Assembly: GCF_900156495.1 (NCBI RefSeq)
Contig: NZ_FTNT01000012.1
Span: 114,846 to 178,845 of the forward strand
DNA from: Williamsia sterculiae
GTDB lineage: Bacteria > Actinomycetota > Actinomycetes > Mycobacteriales > Mycobacteriaceae
Length of the DNA stretch: 64,000 nt
Reading direction: 5' to 3'
Part shown: positions 10,504-19,120 of the stretch, piece by piece
Numbering within the stretch: position 1 is the stretch's first letter
Layout of the letters: the number at the start of each line of letters is the position of its first letter
Notes under the pieces: model-generated
Seen by the model: only the letters and a program-made list of their open reading frames with translations
What the model was told of the DNA's origin: nothing
The model's database searches: none
Position numbers and translations under genes: made by a program

Positions 10504-12125
10504 GGTCGTGTTCCCGGCAGGCCGGTGTGGTCACGGGTGGCGTCGTCGATGGCGTCGGCGAGCACCAGTCGGTCGTCGAAGGGATACTTCACCCCGTCGA
10601 CTTCCTGTCCGGCCTCGTGACCCTTGCCCGCGACCAGCACGACGTCACCGGGCCGGGCCCAGTTCACGGCCCGTGTGATCGCCGCGCGGCGGTCACCGAT
10701 CTCGACCACCGCGGAATCCGGTGGCCGCAGATCGGCCGGGACCTGATAGGCGCCGGCGAGAACGGCGCGGCGGATTTCGGCGGCCGTCTCGGTGCGCGGG
10801 TTGTCGTCGGTGACCACCAGCAGATCGGCGCCACGTGCCCCCACGGCGCCCATGATCGGACGTTTCTCGGTGTCCCGGTCGCCACCTGCCCCGACCACCA
10901 CCGCCAGCCGACCCGTGGTCTGCGCTCGCAAGGTCGCGATCACCGCCTCCAGTGCCGCGGGCTTGTGTGCGTAGTCGACGACGGCGAGGAACGCCTGCCC
11001 ACGATCGACGGTCTGCACCCGACCCGGTACCGCCACCGACGCGATCGCCCCGGCGGCGACCGCGGGATCGACTCCCACCGCATCCGCGAGGCCCACCGCG
11101 ACGAGCGCGTTGGCGACGTTGAAGCGTCCGGGTAGCGGGACGTCGAGGGCGAACTCACCGTGCGGCCCATCGACCGTCACCCGCTGCGAACCGTCGGCGG
11201 CGACGGCGGACTCCCCCGCGGTCCAGTCCGCGGGGTGTGCACCGGCGGCCACCGTGGTCGCCGACGCCGGGCCTCGTGCCTCGCCAGCGACCTCCACCAT
11301 TCGTTCGCCCCAGGAGTCGTCCACACAGATCACCGAACGTCGGGCCCGCACCGGCGAACCGCGGCCGAACAGCCTGGCCTTGGCGGCGAAGTAGTCCTCC
11401 ATGGTCGGGTGGAAGTCGAGGTGATCGCGGGAGAGATTGGTGAACGCACCCACCGCGAAGTCGCAGCCGTCGACGCGACCGAGCTCGAGGGCATGGCTCG
11501 ACACCTCCATGACGACGGTGTCGACCCCCTGCTCGATCATCGCCGCGAGCATGGCCTGCAGGTCCGGGGCCTCCGGCGTGGTCAACGCACTGGGTTGTCT
11601 GCGGCCGGCCACCCGGGTCTCGACGGTGCCCAGCAGTCCGACGGTGCGGCCGCCTGCGGCCAGCGCCGCCTCGGTCAGATAGGACGTGGTGGTCTTGCCG
11701 GACGTTCCGGTGATCCCGATCAGCGTCAACCGTCGCGACGGATGGTGGTGGATGAGTGAACTGGCGGCACCCAGAACGGCACGAGGATCGCCGACGACGA
11801 GCACGGCACACGCGAAGTCGCCGGACCCGTCCCGGCCGCCGATCATGGCGGCCCCGTCGGCGTCGGTGAGCACGGCGACCGCGCCGCGGGCGACGGCGTC
11901 GGCCACGAACTGCGCCCCGTGTGCGCGGCGGCCGGGCAGCGCCGCGAAGAGGTCACCTGGCCGAACCTGCTGCGCCCGCAGGGTGACCCCGCTGACGGTG
12001 ATACCCGAGGGGTCGACGTCCGCGACGCGGGCGCCGGTTGCGGCGATCACCTCACCCAACGGTGTCGGCTCGGTGTGCCGCGGCCGCAGCGGCCCGGAAC
12101 CGTCGCCGGTACCCGCAGGTGTCAT
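10500..12125 (-). CDS. murE: UDP-MurNAc-tripeptide synthetase MurE (meso-DAP adding)
   Basis: MurE adds the third stem-peptide residue to UDP-MurNAc-L-Ala-D-Glu. The 541-residue product has all three Mur ligase domains: [13 protein letters not shown] in the substrate domain, the ATP loop [28 protein letters not shown] and the [13 protein letters not shown] segment with [10 protein letters not shown]. The C-terminal VTDDNPRTE carries the DNPR motif that marks meso-diaminopimelate rather than lysine specificity. It is full length, so the loss of sequence affects only the next gene. The ATG at 12125 is 119 bases past the ftsI stop, which leaves room for a local ribosome site. Confidence 0.97.
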   Translation of the reverse strand: MTPAGTGDGSGPLRPRHTEPTPLGEVIAATGARVADVDPSGITVSGVTLRAQQVRPGDLFAALPGRRAHGAQFVADAVARGAVAVLTDADGAAMIGGRDGSGDFACAVLVVGDPRAVLGAASSLIHHHPSRRLTLIGITGTSGKTTTSYLTEAALAAGGRTVGLLGTVETRVAGRRQPSALTTPEAPDLQAMLAAMIEQGVDTVVMEVSSHALELGRVDGCDFAVGAFTNLSRDHLDFHPTMEDYFAAKARLFGRGSPVRARRSVICVDDSWGERMVEVAGEARGPASATTVAAGAHPADWTAGESAVAADGSQRVTVDGPHGEFALDVPLPGRFNVANALVAVGLADAVGVDPAVAAGAIASVAVPGRVQTVDRGQAFLAVVDYAHKPAALEAVIATLRAQTTGRLAVVVGAGGDRDTEKRPIMGAVGARGADLLVVTDDNPRTETAAEIRRAVLAGAYQVPADLRPPDSAVVEIGDRRAAITRAVNWARPGDVVLVAGKGHEAGQEVDGVKYPFDDRLVLADAIDDATRDHTGLPGTRP

Positions 12126-12244
12126 GTCCCCGTCCTACCTCTCCGCGATGCGCTTCTCCCCCACCGCACGTGGGGTCGCGCACCGACCACCGTCGCGTCC
12201 CCGCCATCCGGGGTACGACCCGGTGTCAACTTACCGAGGCCCGG

Positions 12245-14233
12245 TCAGCCCGCTTGCAGCACCAGCTTCGGCGCCTGCTTCGCCGACAGCGGCACGTGGT
12301 TGCGCTGCAACATCCAGCCGGCGATGGTCGAGAACAACGGTGCGGCCGACTGCCCACCCGAACCATCGGTGCTGCGGGTGGGGGCGTCGAGCATGATGCC
12401 GACCACGTAGCGCGGATTGTCGGCGGGTGCGATGCCGGCGAAGGTGATGTTGTAGCTCGACTCGGAGTAGCAGCCGCACGCCGGGTCGACCTGTTGCGCG
12501 GTACCGGTCTTACCGCTGATCTGGTAGCCGGGCACCGCTCCCTTGGCGCCGGTGCCCTGCTGTTCGCCGGTCGGGTCGTTCTGTATCACCGCACGGAACA
12601 TGTCGCGGACGGTCCGGGCGGTCTGCGGGCTGACCACCTGCACCCCTGCCGGCTGCTCACGCTCGCCGGTGTCGGACACCGAACGGATCACCCGCGGCGG
12701 CACCCGCATGCCGTCGTTGGCGATGGCCTGGTACATCCCGGTCATCTGCAACAGGCTCATCGACAGGCCCTGGCCGATGGGCAGGTTGGCGAAGGTGCCG
12801 CCCGACCACTGTGACCGCGCGGGCACCGAACCGCCGGACTCGGCGGGCAGGCCCACCCCGGTGCGAACGCCGAGACCGAACTTCTGCAGCATCTGCGCGT
12901 ACCGGTCCTCGCCCACGCGCTGCGCCAGCATCAGGGTGCCGACGTTGGACGACTTACCGAAGACGCCGGTCGTGGTGTACGGCGCGGTGCCGTGTTCCCA
13001 GGCGTCGTGCACCGTGGCCCCGGCCATGGTGATGCTGCCGGGAACCTGCAGCACCTCGTCGGGGTTCGTCAGTCCGTATTGGATCGCCGCGGAGGCGGTG
13101 ATGATCTTGTTCACCGAGCCCGGCTCGAACGGCGAGGTGACCGGCAGGTCGCCCAGTTCGGCCTTGCCCTGTTGGTCCAACGGCTGTGACGGGTCGAAGG
13201 TGTTGTCGTTGGCCATCGCCAACACCTCACCGGTCTTGGCGTCGAGCACCACCGCCGAGGCGTTCTTGGCCCGGGACATCTCCTTGGCCTTCTGCACCTC
13301 GTTCTGCACGAAGTACTGCGTGTCGGCGTCGATGGTCAGTTCCACGTTGGCGCCGTTGACCGCCGGGTGGACGTTGCGGGTGCTGCCGGGGATCACCGCA
13401 CCGTCCGAACCGCGGTCGTAGGTCTGTGAACCCCCGGTACCGGCGAGCACAGAATCCATCGACGACTCGAGTCCGATCAGCCCGTTGCCGTCGAAGTCGA
13501 CATCGCCGACGAGGTTGGCGGCGAGTTGCCCGCCCGGGTAGACGCGGACCTGTTGTCGTTCCGCTCCGACCTCCGGGAAATCCTGGGTGATCTGGTCGGC
13601 CGTGGCCGGGCTGATGGCCCGCGCCAGATAGACGAAAGTGTCGTTGCTGCGCAGTTTCGACTCGACGTCCTGCGCGCTCACCGAGCCACCGAGTCGATCG
13701 TGCACACCCTGGGCGATCTGGGCTATCCGCGTGTCGGTGTCGGGCAGTTGCGGGTTCTTCCGGTGCGCGTCGTCGATCACCGCGCGCTCCTTGACCGGCT
13801 GGAAGGTCAGCGCCCGCGCGTCGTCGGTGTACGCCAGCGGTTTGCCGTCGCGGTCCAGGATCGATCCGCGCAGGGCGGGCATCGCCTCGGTCACGGTGCG
13901 TTGCTCGGAGGCCTGTTCGGCCAATCCCGGAGCCTGAATCGTCTGTAGCACCAACATCTTCACCGCGACGACCACCACGGCGATGAGGATGACAGCGGTG
14001 GCGAGCTTGTGCCGTAGGACGAATTGCCGTCCACCGCCGCCCCCGGAGGTCTTGCCCTTGCCACCGCCCCGCGGTGGGTGGCCCCCACCGGAACGGACCG
14101 GACCGGAATGGGTACGCCCACCGCGGCCGTACAGGGCGCGGCCGACTTTGCCGCCGGCCCCGGGACCGTTGCGGGTGGGCGCCGACGGCGTGGCCCGGCC
14201 GGGTGCGGGTCGGCGGTACTCGGCGCGGGTCAT
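12245..14233 (-). CDS. ftsI: Septal peptidoglycan transpeptidase FtsI (PBP3/PbpB)
   Basis: FtsI is the class B penicillin-binding protein that crosslinks septal peptidoglycan with FtsW. The 662-residue product has a Gly/Arg-rich cytoplasmic tail, one membrane segment (TAVILIAVVVVAVKMLV, around residue 90), a dimerisation domain starting RGSILDRDGKPLAY, and the transpeptidase domain. The active-site motifs are SVNK (SxxK), SSN (SxN) and KTGT. No PASTA repeat is visible at the C-terminus. The ATG at 14233 follows the ftsL-like gene by 77 bases. Confidence 0.96.
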   Translation of the reverse strand: MTRAEYRRPAPGRATPSAPTRNGPGAGGKVGRALYGRGGRTHSGPVRSGGGHPPRGGGKGKTSGGGGGRQFVLRHKLATAVILIAVVVVAVKMLVLQTIQAPGLAEQASEQRTVTEAMPALRGSILDRDGKPLAYTDDARALTFQPVKERAVIDDAHRKNPQLPDTDTRIAQIAQGVHDRLGGSVSAQDVESKLRSNDTFVYLARAISPATADQITQDFPEVGAERQQVRVYPGGQLAANLVGDVDFDGNGLIGLESSMDSVLAGTGGSQTYDRGSDGAVIPGSTRNVHPAVNGANVELTIDADTQYFVQNEVQKAKEMSRAKNASAVVLDAKTGEVLAMANDNTFDPSQPLDQQGKAELGDLPVTSPFEPGSVNKIITASAAIQYGLTNPDEVLQVPGSITMAGATVHDAWEHGTAPYTTTGVFGKSSNVGTLMLAQRVGEDRYAQMLQKFGLGVRTGVGLPAESGGSVPARSQWSGGTFANLPIGQGLSMSLLQMTGMYQAIANDGMRVPPRVIRSVSDTGEREQPAGVQVVSPQTARTVRDMFRAVIQNDPTGEQQGTGAKGAVPGYQISGKTGTAQQVDPACGCYSESSYNITFAGIAPADNPRYVVGIMLDAPTRSTDGSGGQSAAPLFSTIAGWMLQRNHVPLSAKQAPKLVLQAG

Positions 14234-14310
14234 CGCCGTGCGATCCGGACACCGACCGGAACACCTGCCGGGGCGCGATGGCTACTCATGGTCAGCAATT
14301 GTCCACGCTG

Positions 14311-15132
14311 TCAACGGCTGTTCTGCTGATTTGCCGTCGGCGCGCCGCCGGTCGGTGGCGTATTGGTCACCGCCGAGCCGGCGGACGGGGTCTGACCGGC
14401 GTTCGGGGAACTCGCCTGGGGCAACACGTTGGTGGCGATCTGGGTCCCCGGTGCGGTCGGTGCGCTGACCGGGGTCTGTTGGGTCGCACCGGAATTGCTC
14501 GTCGATCCGGATCGCGCGGAGGTCGGGGCCGAACCCGACGACGGTGCGGCCGACACCGGAGTGTTCAATGCCCGCTGCGGCTGTCCCTGCACCGGCTCGG
14601 GGTCGCCGAGGACTCGGACCTTGCCGTTGGCACCGGTCAGGACCCGGGGGGCGTCGGTCGACAGCACCATGCCCAGTTGCGCAGCCCGCTTGGCCAGTTC
14701 CGGGGCGGAATCGCCCGCCTCGAACAACTTCTTCTCCGCATCCCGCTGGTGGAGCAGCGAGTCGTTGCGATCCTTCTCGACGCCGAGGCGGTAGGAGTCC
14801 TGCGCCGACCGGGTGGACAAGAAGAGCGTCAAGGCCAGGCCGAGGAACAACATGGCGATGATCACCACCACGAACGGCGTCCGGCGGAGCAGGTCCATCG
14901 GCGACCGCAAGGTGAGCGCGCGACGGCTCGGCGCCTGGGCGACAATCGCTTCGGGCGCGGCCGTGCGGCCGGCCAGACGTTTGCGACGACGATCGAGAGC
15001 CCGCTGCGCGGCGGGTGACCGATTGGCACGAGCACTACCGTCGGCGGCCCCGGTTCTACCGCGGTTACGGGTGGACGTCGCGGGGCGACGCCGCGATCCG
15101 GTGTCGCTGCCGCGCTCATCGACGACGGTCAT
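14311..15132 (-). CDS. FtsL-like divisome membrane protein (Rv2164c-like)
   Basis: The 273-residue product has a basic N-terminal tail of about 80 residues, one membrane segment ([18 protein letters not shown]), a heptad-rich stretch ([24 protein letters not shown]) and a long Ser/Thr/Pro/Ala-rich C-terminus. This FtsL/septum-formation-initiator-like layout, and the position between rsmH and ftsI, match Rv2164c. FtsL-type proteins connect FtsQ to FtsW-FtsI. Its ATG overlaps the rsmH stop by 4 bases. The low-complexity tail is longer than in classical FtsL; its role is not known. Confidence 0.85.
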   Translation of the reverse strand: MTVVDERGSDTGSRRRPATSTRNRGRTGAADGSARANRSPAAQRALDRRRKRLAGRTAAPEAIVAQAPSRRALTLRSPMDLLRRTPFVVVIIAMLFLGLALTLFLSTRSAQDSYRLGVEKDRNDSLLHQRDAEKKLFEAGDSAPELAKRAAQLGMVLSTDAPRVLTGANGKVRVLGDPEPVQGQPQRALNTPVSAAPSSGSAPTSARSGSTSNSGATQQTPVSAPTAPGTQIATNVLPQASSPNAGQTPSAGSAVTNTPPTGGAPTANQQNSR

Positions 15133-16103
15133 CGCTTCTCCTTCGACAGAATTCGTTGCACGGCACGCACCCGGACCGACGCGGCACGCGGATTGGTCTC
15201 GATCTCGGCCTCGGTGGCCTGTTCCGCTCCCCGCGTCACCAAGCGGAATTCGGCTTCGGTGCCCGGTAATTCGACCGGCAGGCCCGGGGGTGACGTCGAC
15301 GTGGTGCGATCGACGAACGTGCGCTTCGTGATTCGATCCTCCAGCGACTGGTAGCTCATCACCGTGACCCGCCCGTCCACGGCGAGCCGGTCGAGAGCGA
15401 CGGGCAACGCCGCACGCAGCGAGGCGAGTTCGGCGTTGACCTCGATGCGCAGGGCCTGGAAGGTTCGCTTGGCCGGGTGACCACCGGTCCGTCGGGTGGC
15501 CGCAGGGATGGCCGCGTAGAGCAACTCCACCAACCGGCCACTGGTGTCGAACGGCGCGATCTCGCGCTCGCGCACGATCGCCGAGGCGATACGGCCGGCA
15601 AACCGTTCCTCACCGTATTGCGAGAGAATTCGCGCCAGTTCACCGTGCGGGTAGGTGTTGAGCACCTCCGCCGCGGTGAGCGGGTCGTCGGGGTTCATCC
15701 GCATGTCCAGCGCGGCGTCTACGGCGTAGGCGAAACCGCGGTCGGAACGGTCGAGTTGCATCGACGACACCCCGAGGTCGAACAGGGCCGCGTGGTATCG
15801 GTCCACTCCGGCATCGTCGAGGACGTCGCCGATCTCGTCGTAGCGGGCATGGGCGAAGGTGATGCGATCGGCGAACGGGGCCAGCCGGCTGCGGGCCTGT
15901 AGCAATGCGGTGGTGTCCCGATCGATGGCGACGATGCGCAGATCCGGGAACCGCCGGGCGAAGGCCTCGCTGTGGCCGCCCGCCCCCAGGGTGGCATCCA
16001 CGAACACCGGTCTGGCAGCACCGTCGATGGCCGGGGCGAGCAACTCCAGCATGCGCTCGGCCATCACCGGAACGTGTCCGAATTCACCCGAGACCTGGTT
16101 CAC
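15129..16103 (-). CDS. rsmH: 16S rRNA (cytosine-1402-N4)-methyltransferase RsmH (MraW)
   Basis: RsmH uses S-adenosylmethionine to methylate N4 of C1402 in the ribosomal P site. The family core is present: [15 protein letters not shown] at the start, the SAM-binding [44 protein letters not shown] and [16 protein letters not shown]. The GTG at 16103 is chosen because AAAGGTGAG lies just upstream; this gives 324 residues. The frame stays open to an ATG at 16259 that would add 52 residues including [10 protein letters not shown]. As I recall it, the M. tuberculosis protein has a similar segment, so that start cannot be excluded. Confidence 0.92.
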   Translation of the reverse strand: MNQVSGEFGHVPVMAERMLELLAPAIDGAARPVFVDATLGAGGHSEAFARRFPDLRIVAIDRDTTALLQARSRLAPFADRITFAHARYDEIGDVLDDAGVDRYHAALFDLGVSSMQLDRSDRGFAYAVDAALDMRMNPDDPLTAAEVLNTYPHGELARILSQYGEERFAGRIASAIVREREIAPFDTSGRLVELLYAAIPAATRRTGGHPAKRTFQALRIEVNAELASLRAALPVALDRLAVDGRVTVMSYQSLEDRITKRTFVDRTTSTSPPGLPVELPGTEAEFRLVTRGAEQATEAEIETNPRAASVRVRAVQRILSKEKR

Positions 16104-16275
16104 CTGCTCACCTTTCGTGGTGACCGCCGTCCCGGTCGGACTGCCGAGGGTGGTGATGAACCGGGGTCTCCGCCCGATCGCGAACCTGGCGCTGGGGAAG
16201 TGCGTCAGGGTCGGATCGGGCAGAGGCCTCGGCTCACCGTGGGATGTGGTCGCCCGCATCTCGTGAGCTCGCCAC

Positions 16276-16713
16276 CTACAGGCCCGAGTCCAGCGACTCG
16301 AACCCGCCTTGCGAATAGCTCTCCTCGTGCTCACCCTGGTAGTCCTGCCACGCCTGCGCGTCCCAGATCTCCAGGTGGTCCATGTTGCCGATCACCACGC
16401 ACTCCTTGGCCAGGTTGGCGTAGGTCCGGTGTTTGCTCGACAGGGTGATCCGGCCCTGCCCGTCCGGCCGCTGCTCCTCGGTGCTCGCGGCCAGGTTGCG
16501 CTGAAACGACCGCGCCTCCGGATTGAGCTTGGCGGCGGCGATGGCGCGCTGGGCCAACTCGGCGAAGTCCTCGCGCTTGTACACGGCGAGGCTGCGATCC
16601 GGTCCTTTGGTGACCATCAACCCTCCCGCAAACTCGTCGCGAAACCTCGCGGGCAACGTGAGCCGCCCCTTGTCGTCCAGCTTGGGCGTGTAGGTGCCGA
16701 GGAAAAACGCCAC
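16276..16713 (-). CDS. mraZ: Transcriptional regulator MraZ
   Basis: MraZ is an AbrB-like, ring-forming DNA-binding protein that represses or activates the dcw cluster, of which it is the first gene. The 145-residue product contains two copies of the SpoVT-AbrB-like fold, seen as [22 protein letters not shown] near the start and [15 protein letters not shown] in the second half (shown here in full only as family landmarks). The start is a GTG at 16713 with GGGAGG a few bases upstream. A triple-repeat MraZ box lies 50-76 bases upstream of the start, suggesting autoregulation. Confidence 0.96.
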   Translation of the reverse strand: MAFFLGTYTPKLDDKGRLTLPARFRDEFAGGLMVTKGPDRSLAVYKREDFAELAQRAIAAAKLNPEARSFQRNLAASTEEQRPDGQGRITLSSKHRTYANLAKECVVIGNMDHLEIWDAQAWQDYQGEHEESYSQGGFESLDSGL

Positions 16714-16762
16714 GACACCTCCCGCCTACACCTCGGAGGTGGTATCCCCTGAGCTGTTGTGA

Positions 16763-16789
16763 CCACAGTACCCCACTTTCCACCACTTT
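16763..16789 (-). promoter_or_regulatory. MraZ box: three 7-bp direct repeats upstream of mraZ
   Basis: Read on the minus strand there are three units AAAGTGG, AAAGTGG and ACTGTGG (16783-16789, 16773-16779, 16763-16769), each separated by exactly 3 bases, a 10-bp period. MraZ operators described in mollicutes and E. coli are likewise short G-rich direct repeats with about one-helical-turn spacing. The box lies upstream of mraZ in the transcribed orientation and probably mediates control of the whole division operon. Confidence 0.8.
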
Positions 16790-16956
16790 CCACCCCGTAG
16801 GCGGCACTTCCCCCCACCTCAGCGCAAAGCTGCAGCTCAAAGCGACGATTGGATCGAGGCATTCGAATTCACCCGGCGTGTTCGACACCTGTGTCAGCGC
16901 GCTCACCAGCACCTATGCCCACATGCACCCCAGGCACGAGAGAGCGGACACACAAG

Positions 16957-17000
16957 GTGGAGCAAAGTGGGGTGACGGTGGAATCGCGTGGCGAGAGTGG
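16957..17000 (+). promoter_or_regulatory. Second array of five GTGG words at 9-11 bp spacing
   Basis: On the plus strand GTGG occurs at 16957, 16967, 16978, 16988 and 16997, spaced 10, 11, 10 and 9 bases. Two of the words are embedded in AGTGGGGTGA. The period and core word match the MraZ box at 16763-16789, but this array points the other way and lies about 250 bases upstream of mraZ. The 392-base gap between mraZ and the DUF3040 gene also holds the palindrome GACACCTGTGTC (16884-16895). It holds no credible gene. Confidence 0.45.
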
Positions 17001-17049
17001 GGTGATCACCGGCGGGTCTGGCCGGTACGACCAGCTCCGCACGACAGCA

Positions 17050-17078
17050 GGGCCGCGCATCTCGACGATGCGCGGCCC
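17050..17078 (-). terminator. Hairpin terminator after the DUF3040 gene
   Basis: A perfect 12-bp stem (17050-17061 with 17067-17078, sequence GGGCCGCGCATC and its complement) with a 5-base loop lies 28 bases beyond the stop of the minus-strand DUF3040 gene. There is no U-tract, as is usual for actinobacterial hairpin terminators. Confidence 0.7.
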
Positions 17079-17105
17079 CGGTCAGCTGACTGACGTGGTG
17101 GAGGG

Positions 17106-17519
17106 TTACTCCTGTTCGAAACGACGGTTGAAGCGGTCCTCCATGCGTTCGGAGAACTTGCGGCTCGATCCACCGCCCTTGCGCTTGGACTGGCCGGTGC
17201 CGCCGGACTGGTCGGTCGACGACTGCGCTTCGGATCCCTTGGAGCCGAAACCCCACAGCGCCATCAAACCGGCGCCGAACATGACGAGGAACCCGACAAG
17301 ACTCAGAATCGGGAAACCGCCGATGGTGACGTTGACGACCAGACCACCGATGAGCAGAACCAACCCGACGACGAAGATGACCGCCGCCTGGGCACGCCTG
17401 CGCGTGGTGGAGCCACCGAGACGTCGACGACGGACGCTCGAAGCGAACTTCGGATCCTCCGCGTACAGCGCGTTCTCGATCTGTTCGAGCATTCGCTGCT
17501 CGTGCTCCGAGAGTGGCAC
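17106..17519 (-). CDS. DUF3040 membrane protein (Rv2169c-like)
   Basis: The 137-residue product starts MPLSEHEQRMLEQIENALYAEDPKFAS, which is the signature of the DUF3040 family. It has two adjacent membrane segments in the middle (AAVIFVVGLVLLIGGLVV and ILSLVGFLVMFGAGLMAL). A polar tail follows, rich in Ser, Gly, Lys and Arg. It sits next to mraZ as Rv2169c does in M. tuberculosis. The start is a GTG at 17519 with a strong AGGAGG upstream. Function is unknown; proximity to the division cluster is the only hint. Confidence 0.88.
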   Translation of the reverse strand: MPLSEHEQRMLEQIENALYAEDPKFASSVRRRRLGGSTTRRRAQAAVIFVVGLVLLIGGLVVNVTIGGFPILSLVGFLVMFGAGLMALWGFGSKGSEAQSSTDQSGGTGQSKRKGGGSSRKFSERMEDRFNRRFEQE

Positions 17520-17729
17520 CGCCCCTCCTCCTCAAACAGATCACAGTTCCGACCACTCCGTGACCACCGGACGATGGCTTCGAAGAAGGCGCGAACCCGC
17601 ACGCTCGCGGGCTCTTCCACAATGATACGAGCTTGTGGATTCTGCGACCACTATAACCGTGTGACGTCTTCGATTTGCCCGGTGGATCATCTCCGCCGGG
17701 TGGGTCGGACCACGGCAACCGACGCCCGG

Positions 17730-18197
17730 TCAGGCCGAACGGGCGACCTGATCGTGACGGACTCCCCGCTCGTAGTCGGTGATGACGGCATCGACGTCGT
17801 CGAGCAGCCCGCGCACCCGGCCCTCGATGTCGACGATGTCGGCATGACCGATGGTGCGGTCGAGACCGGCCTCGATGTCGGAGCGCAGACGCGACATGCC
17901 CGCGAAGTAAGAGGCCGCCGCGGCCAGCGACGGCACCGCTCGGGGCAACCGAGCCCAGGCGCTGTTCGAGGTGCGGCGCGCACCGGGGTTCTCGCGAACC
18001 GCCAACGCCGCTCCCGCACCACGCAGGGCGGCGACGTACAACAGCCGGAAACGCTCGAGGTGATCAGTGGTGGCGACAGCCTGTCCGACCAGCTCATCCG
18101 CGCGGGACAACAGGTCACGCGCCTGCCAGATGGCCCGCGGGTCGGGCGCGGTCACCGCTGCCCCCCGTGCGCGGTTGCTCCGTGCCGTGGTTCCCAT
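17730..18197 (-). CDS. SAV_6107-type HEPN domain protein
   Basis: The 155-residue, largely helical product resembles the actinobacterial SAV_6107 family of HEPN proteins (ERFRLLYVAALRGAGAALAVR, SAWARLPRAVPSLAAAASYFAG). HEPN domains are helical folds often found in RNases and toxin-antitoxin systems, but I see no clear RxxxxH catalytic motif and no nucleotidyltransferase partner next to it. The ATG at 18197 is chosen because GGGAGGTGG lies just upstream; an extension to 18371 is unlikely. The M. tuberculosis stretch I recall has no counterpart here. Confidence 0.72.
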   Translation of the reverse strand: MGTTARSNRARGAAVTAPDPRAIWQARDLLSRADELVGQAVATTDHLERFRLLYVAALRGAGAALAVRENPGARRTSNSAWARLPRAVPSLAAAASYFAGMSRLRSDIEAGLDRTIGHADIVDIEGRVRGLLDDVDAVITDYERGVRHDQVARSA

Positions 18198-18538
18198 TTC
18201 CACCACCTCCCTGGCGTGCTCCGCTGTCGACCGATCTGGTCCGGTACAACGCGATCCGATCTCCAGAGCATCCCCGCACCCTCTGACATCCGAGCCGACG
18301 TGGGTCGATGCCCACGCCCGGTCCGATGTGTGATGACGGGTCCGGTGGCAGGCGCTTCCCTCGCCCACCACCGGACCGTGGCCGTCGGGTCACAAGTCAC
18401 TCGCGCTTGCGGAGGTTGAGTACTCGAACACCCGTTCGACCTATTCAATATAACGGGAGCGGTGGCCGGAGTTCAAGGGCCGAGCCGGTCCGCACAGCGA
18501 CACACCGACCCGACACACCGATACAGGCAGGCGCACCC
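18198..18538. other. 341-base divergent intergenic region
   Basis: The gap between the HEPN gene and the GNAT gene holds no credible reading frame. The only base-composition signal is an AT-rich island at 18441-18452 (CTATTCAATATA), about 90 bases before the GNAT start, which may contain its promoter. I could not assign -35 and -10 boxes with confidence. Confidence 0.4.
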
Positions 18539-19111
18539 GTGACCATCCGACTGGTGGAGCTCTCCCCGAGAGATCTCGGCAGCTGGCTGGACCCCGCGTT
18601 GTCGGTCTACGTGACCGCCATGGAGTACCCACGCGGCACCGAGAGCCACCGCGCCCCGCTGTGGCGCGAACATGCCCGCAGACCGGGATGGCAGGGCATC
18701 GCCGCCGTGCGGTCCGAACCCGGCGCGCGGACCGACACGCTGGTGGGCATCGCCTACGGCTATCGAGGCGGCCCCGGACAGTGGTGGAACGACCAGCTCG
18801 CGGCGGGTCTGCGGCGCGCGGGTCGCACCCGACCGCAGATCGACGACGTGGTCACCGACTACTTCGAACTCACCGAACTGCACGTGCACCCGGTCGCGCA
18901 GGGACAGGGGGTGGGTCAACTGCTGCTGATGCGGCTGCTGCGCGATCGCGAGGAACGCCGCGTGCTGCTCTCGACCCCCGAGGTGGCGGGCGAGAGCAAC
19001 CGGGCGTGGCATCTGTACCGACGACTCGGCTTCACCGACGTGTTACGGGGGTTCACCTTCACCGGTGACCCGCGTCCGTTCGCGGTGTTGAGTCGGGCGT
19101 TACCCCTGTAG
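18539..19111 (+). CDS. GNAT-family N-acetyltransferase (Rv2170-like)
   Basis: The 190-residue product fits the GNAT fold: an N-terminal strand TIRLVELSPRDLGSWLDPAL, a central LVGIAYGY strand, and the acetyl-CoA-binding segment LHVHPVAQGQGVGQLLLMRLL (Q-G-Q-G-V-G type loop), then the C-terminal NRAWHLYRRLGFTDVLR. The start is a GTG at 18539; the frame is open upstream but lacks family sequence. The position next to lppM and the metF-like gene equals Rv2170. The substrate is unknown. It is followed after 9 bases by crtO, so the two are probably cotranscribed. Confidence 0.87.
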   Translation: MTIRLVELSPRDLGSWLDPALSVYVTAMEYPRGTESHRAPLWREHARRPGWQGIAAVRSEPGARTDTLVGIAYGYRGGPGQWWNDQLAAGLRRAGRTRPQIDDVVTDYFELTELHVHPVAQGQGVGQLLLMRLLRDREERRVLLSTPEVAGESNRAWHLYRRLGFTDVLRGFTFTGDPRPFAVLSRALPL

Positions 19112-19120
19112 GGCGTCGCG

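Noticed and set aside
10500..12125. Idea that the missing MurF domains are fused to MurE or hidden by a frameshift
   Set aside because: MurE is complete with its own three domains and stop, and only 4 bases are shared with the short gene; there is no room for another 300 residues in any frame.
16849..17625. Plus-strand 258-codon frame across the mraZ-DUF3040 gap
   Set aside because: It is antisense to DUF3040 over most of its length and passes through the terminator hairpin; no ribosome site or domain.
18308..18538. 77-residue N-terminal extension of the GNAT protein
   Set aside because: The added residues are Arg/Pro-rich and unlike the family; the GNAT fold starts right at GTG 18539.
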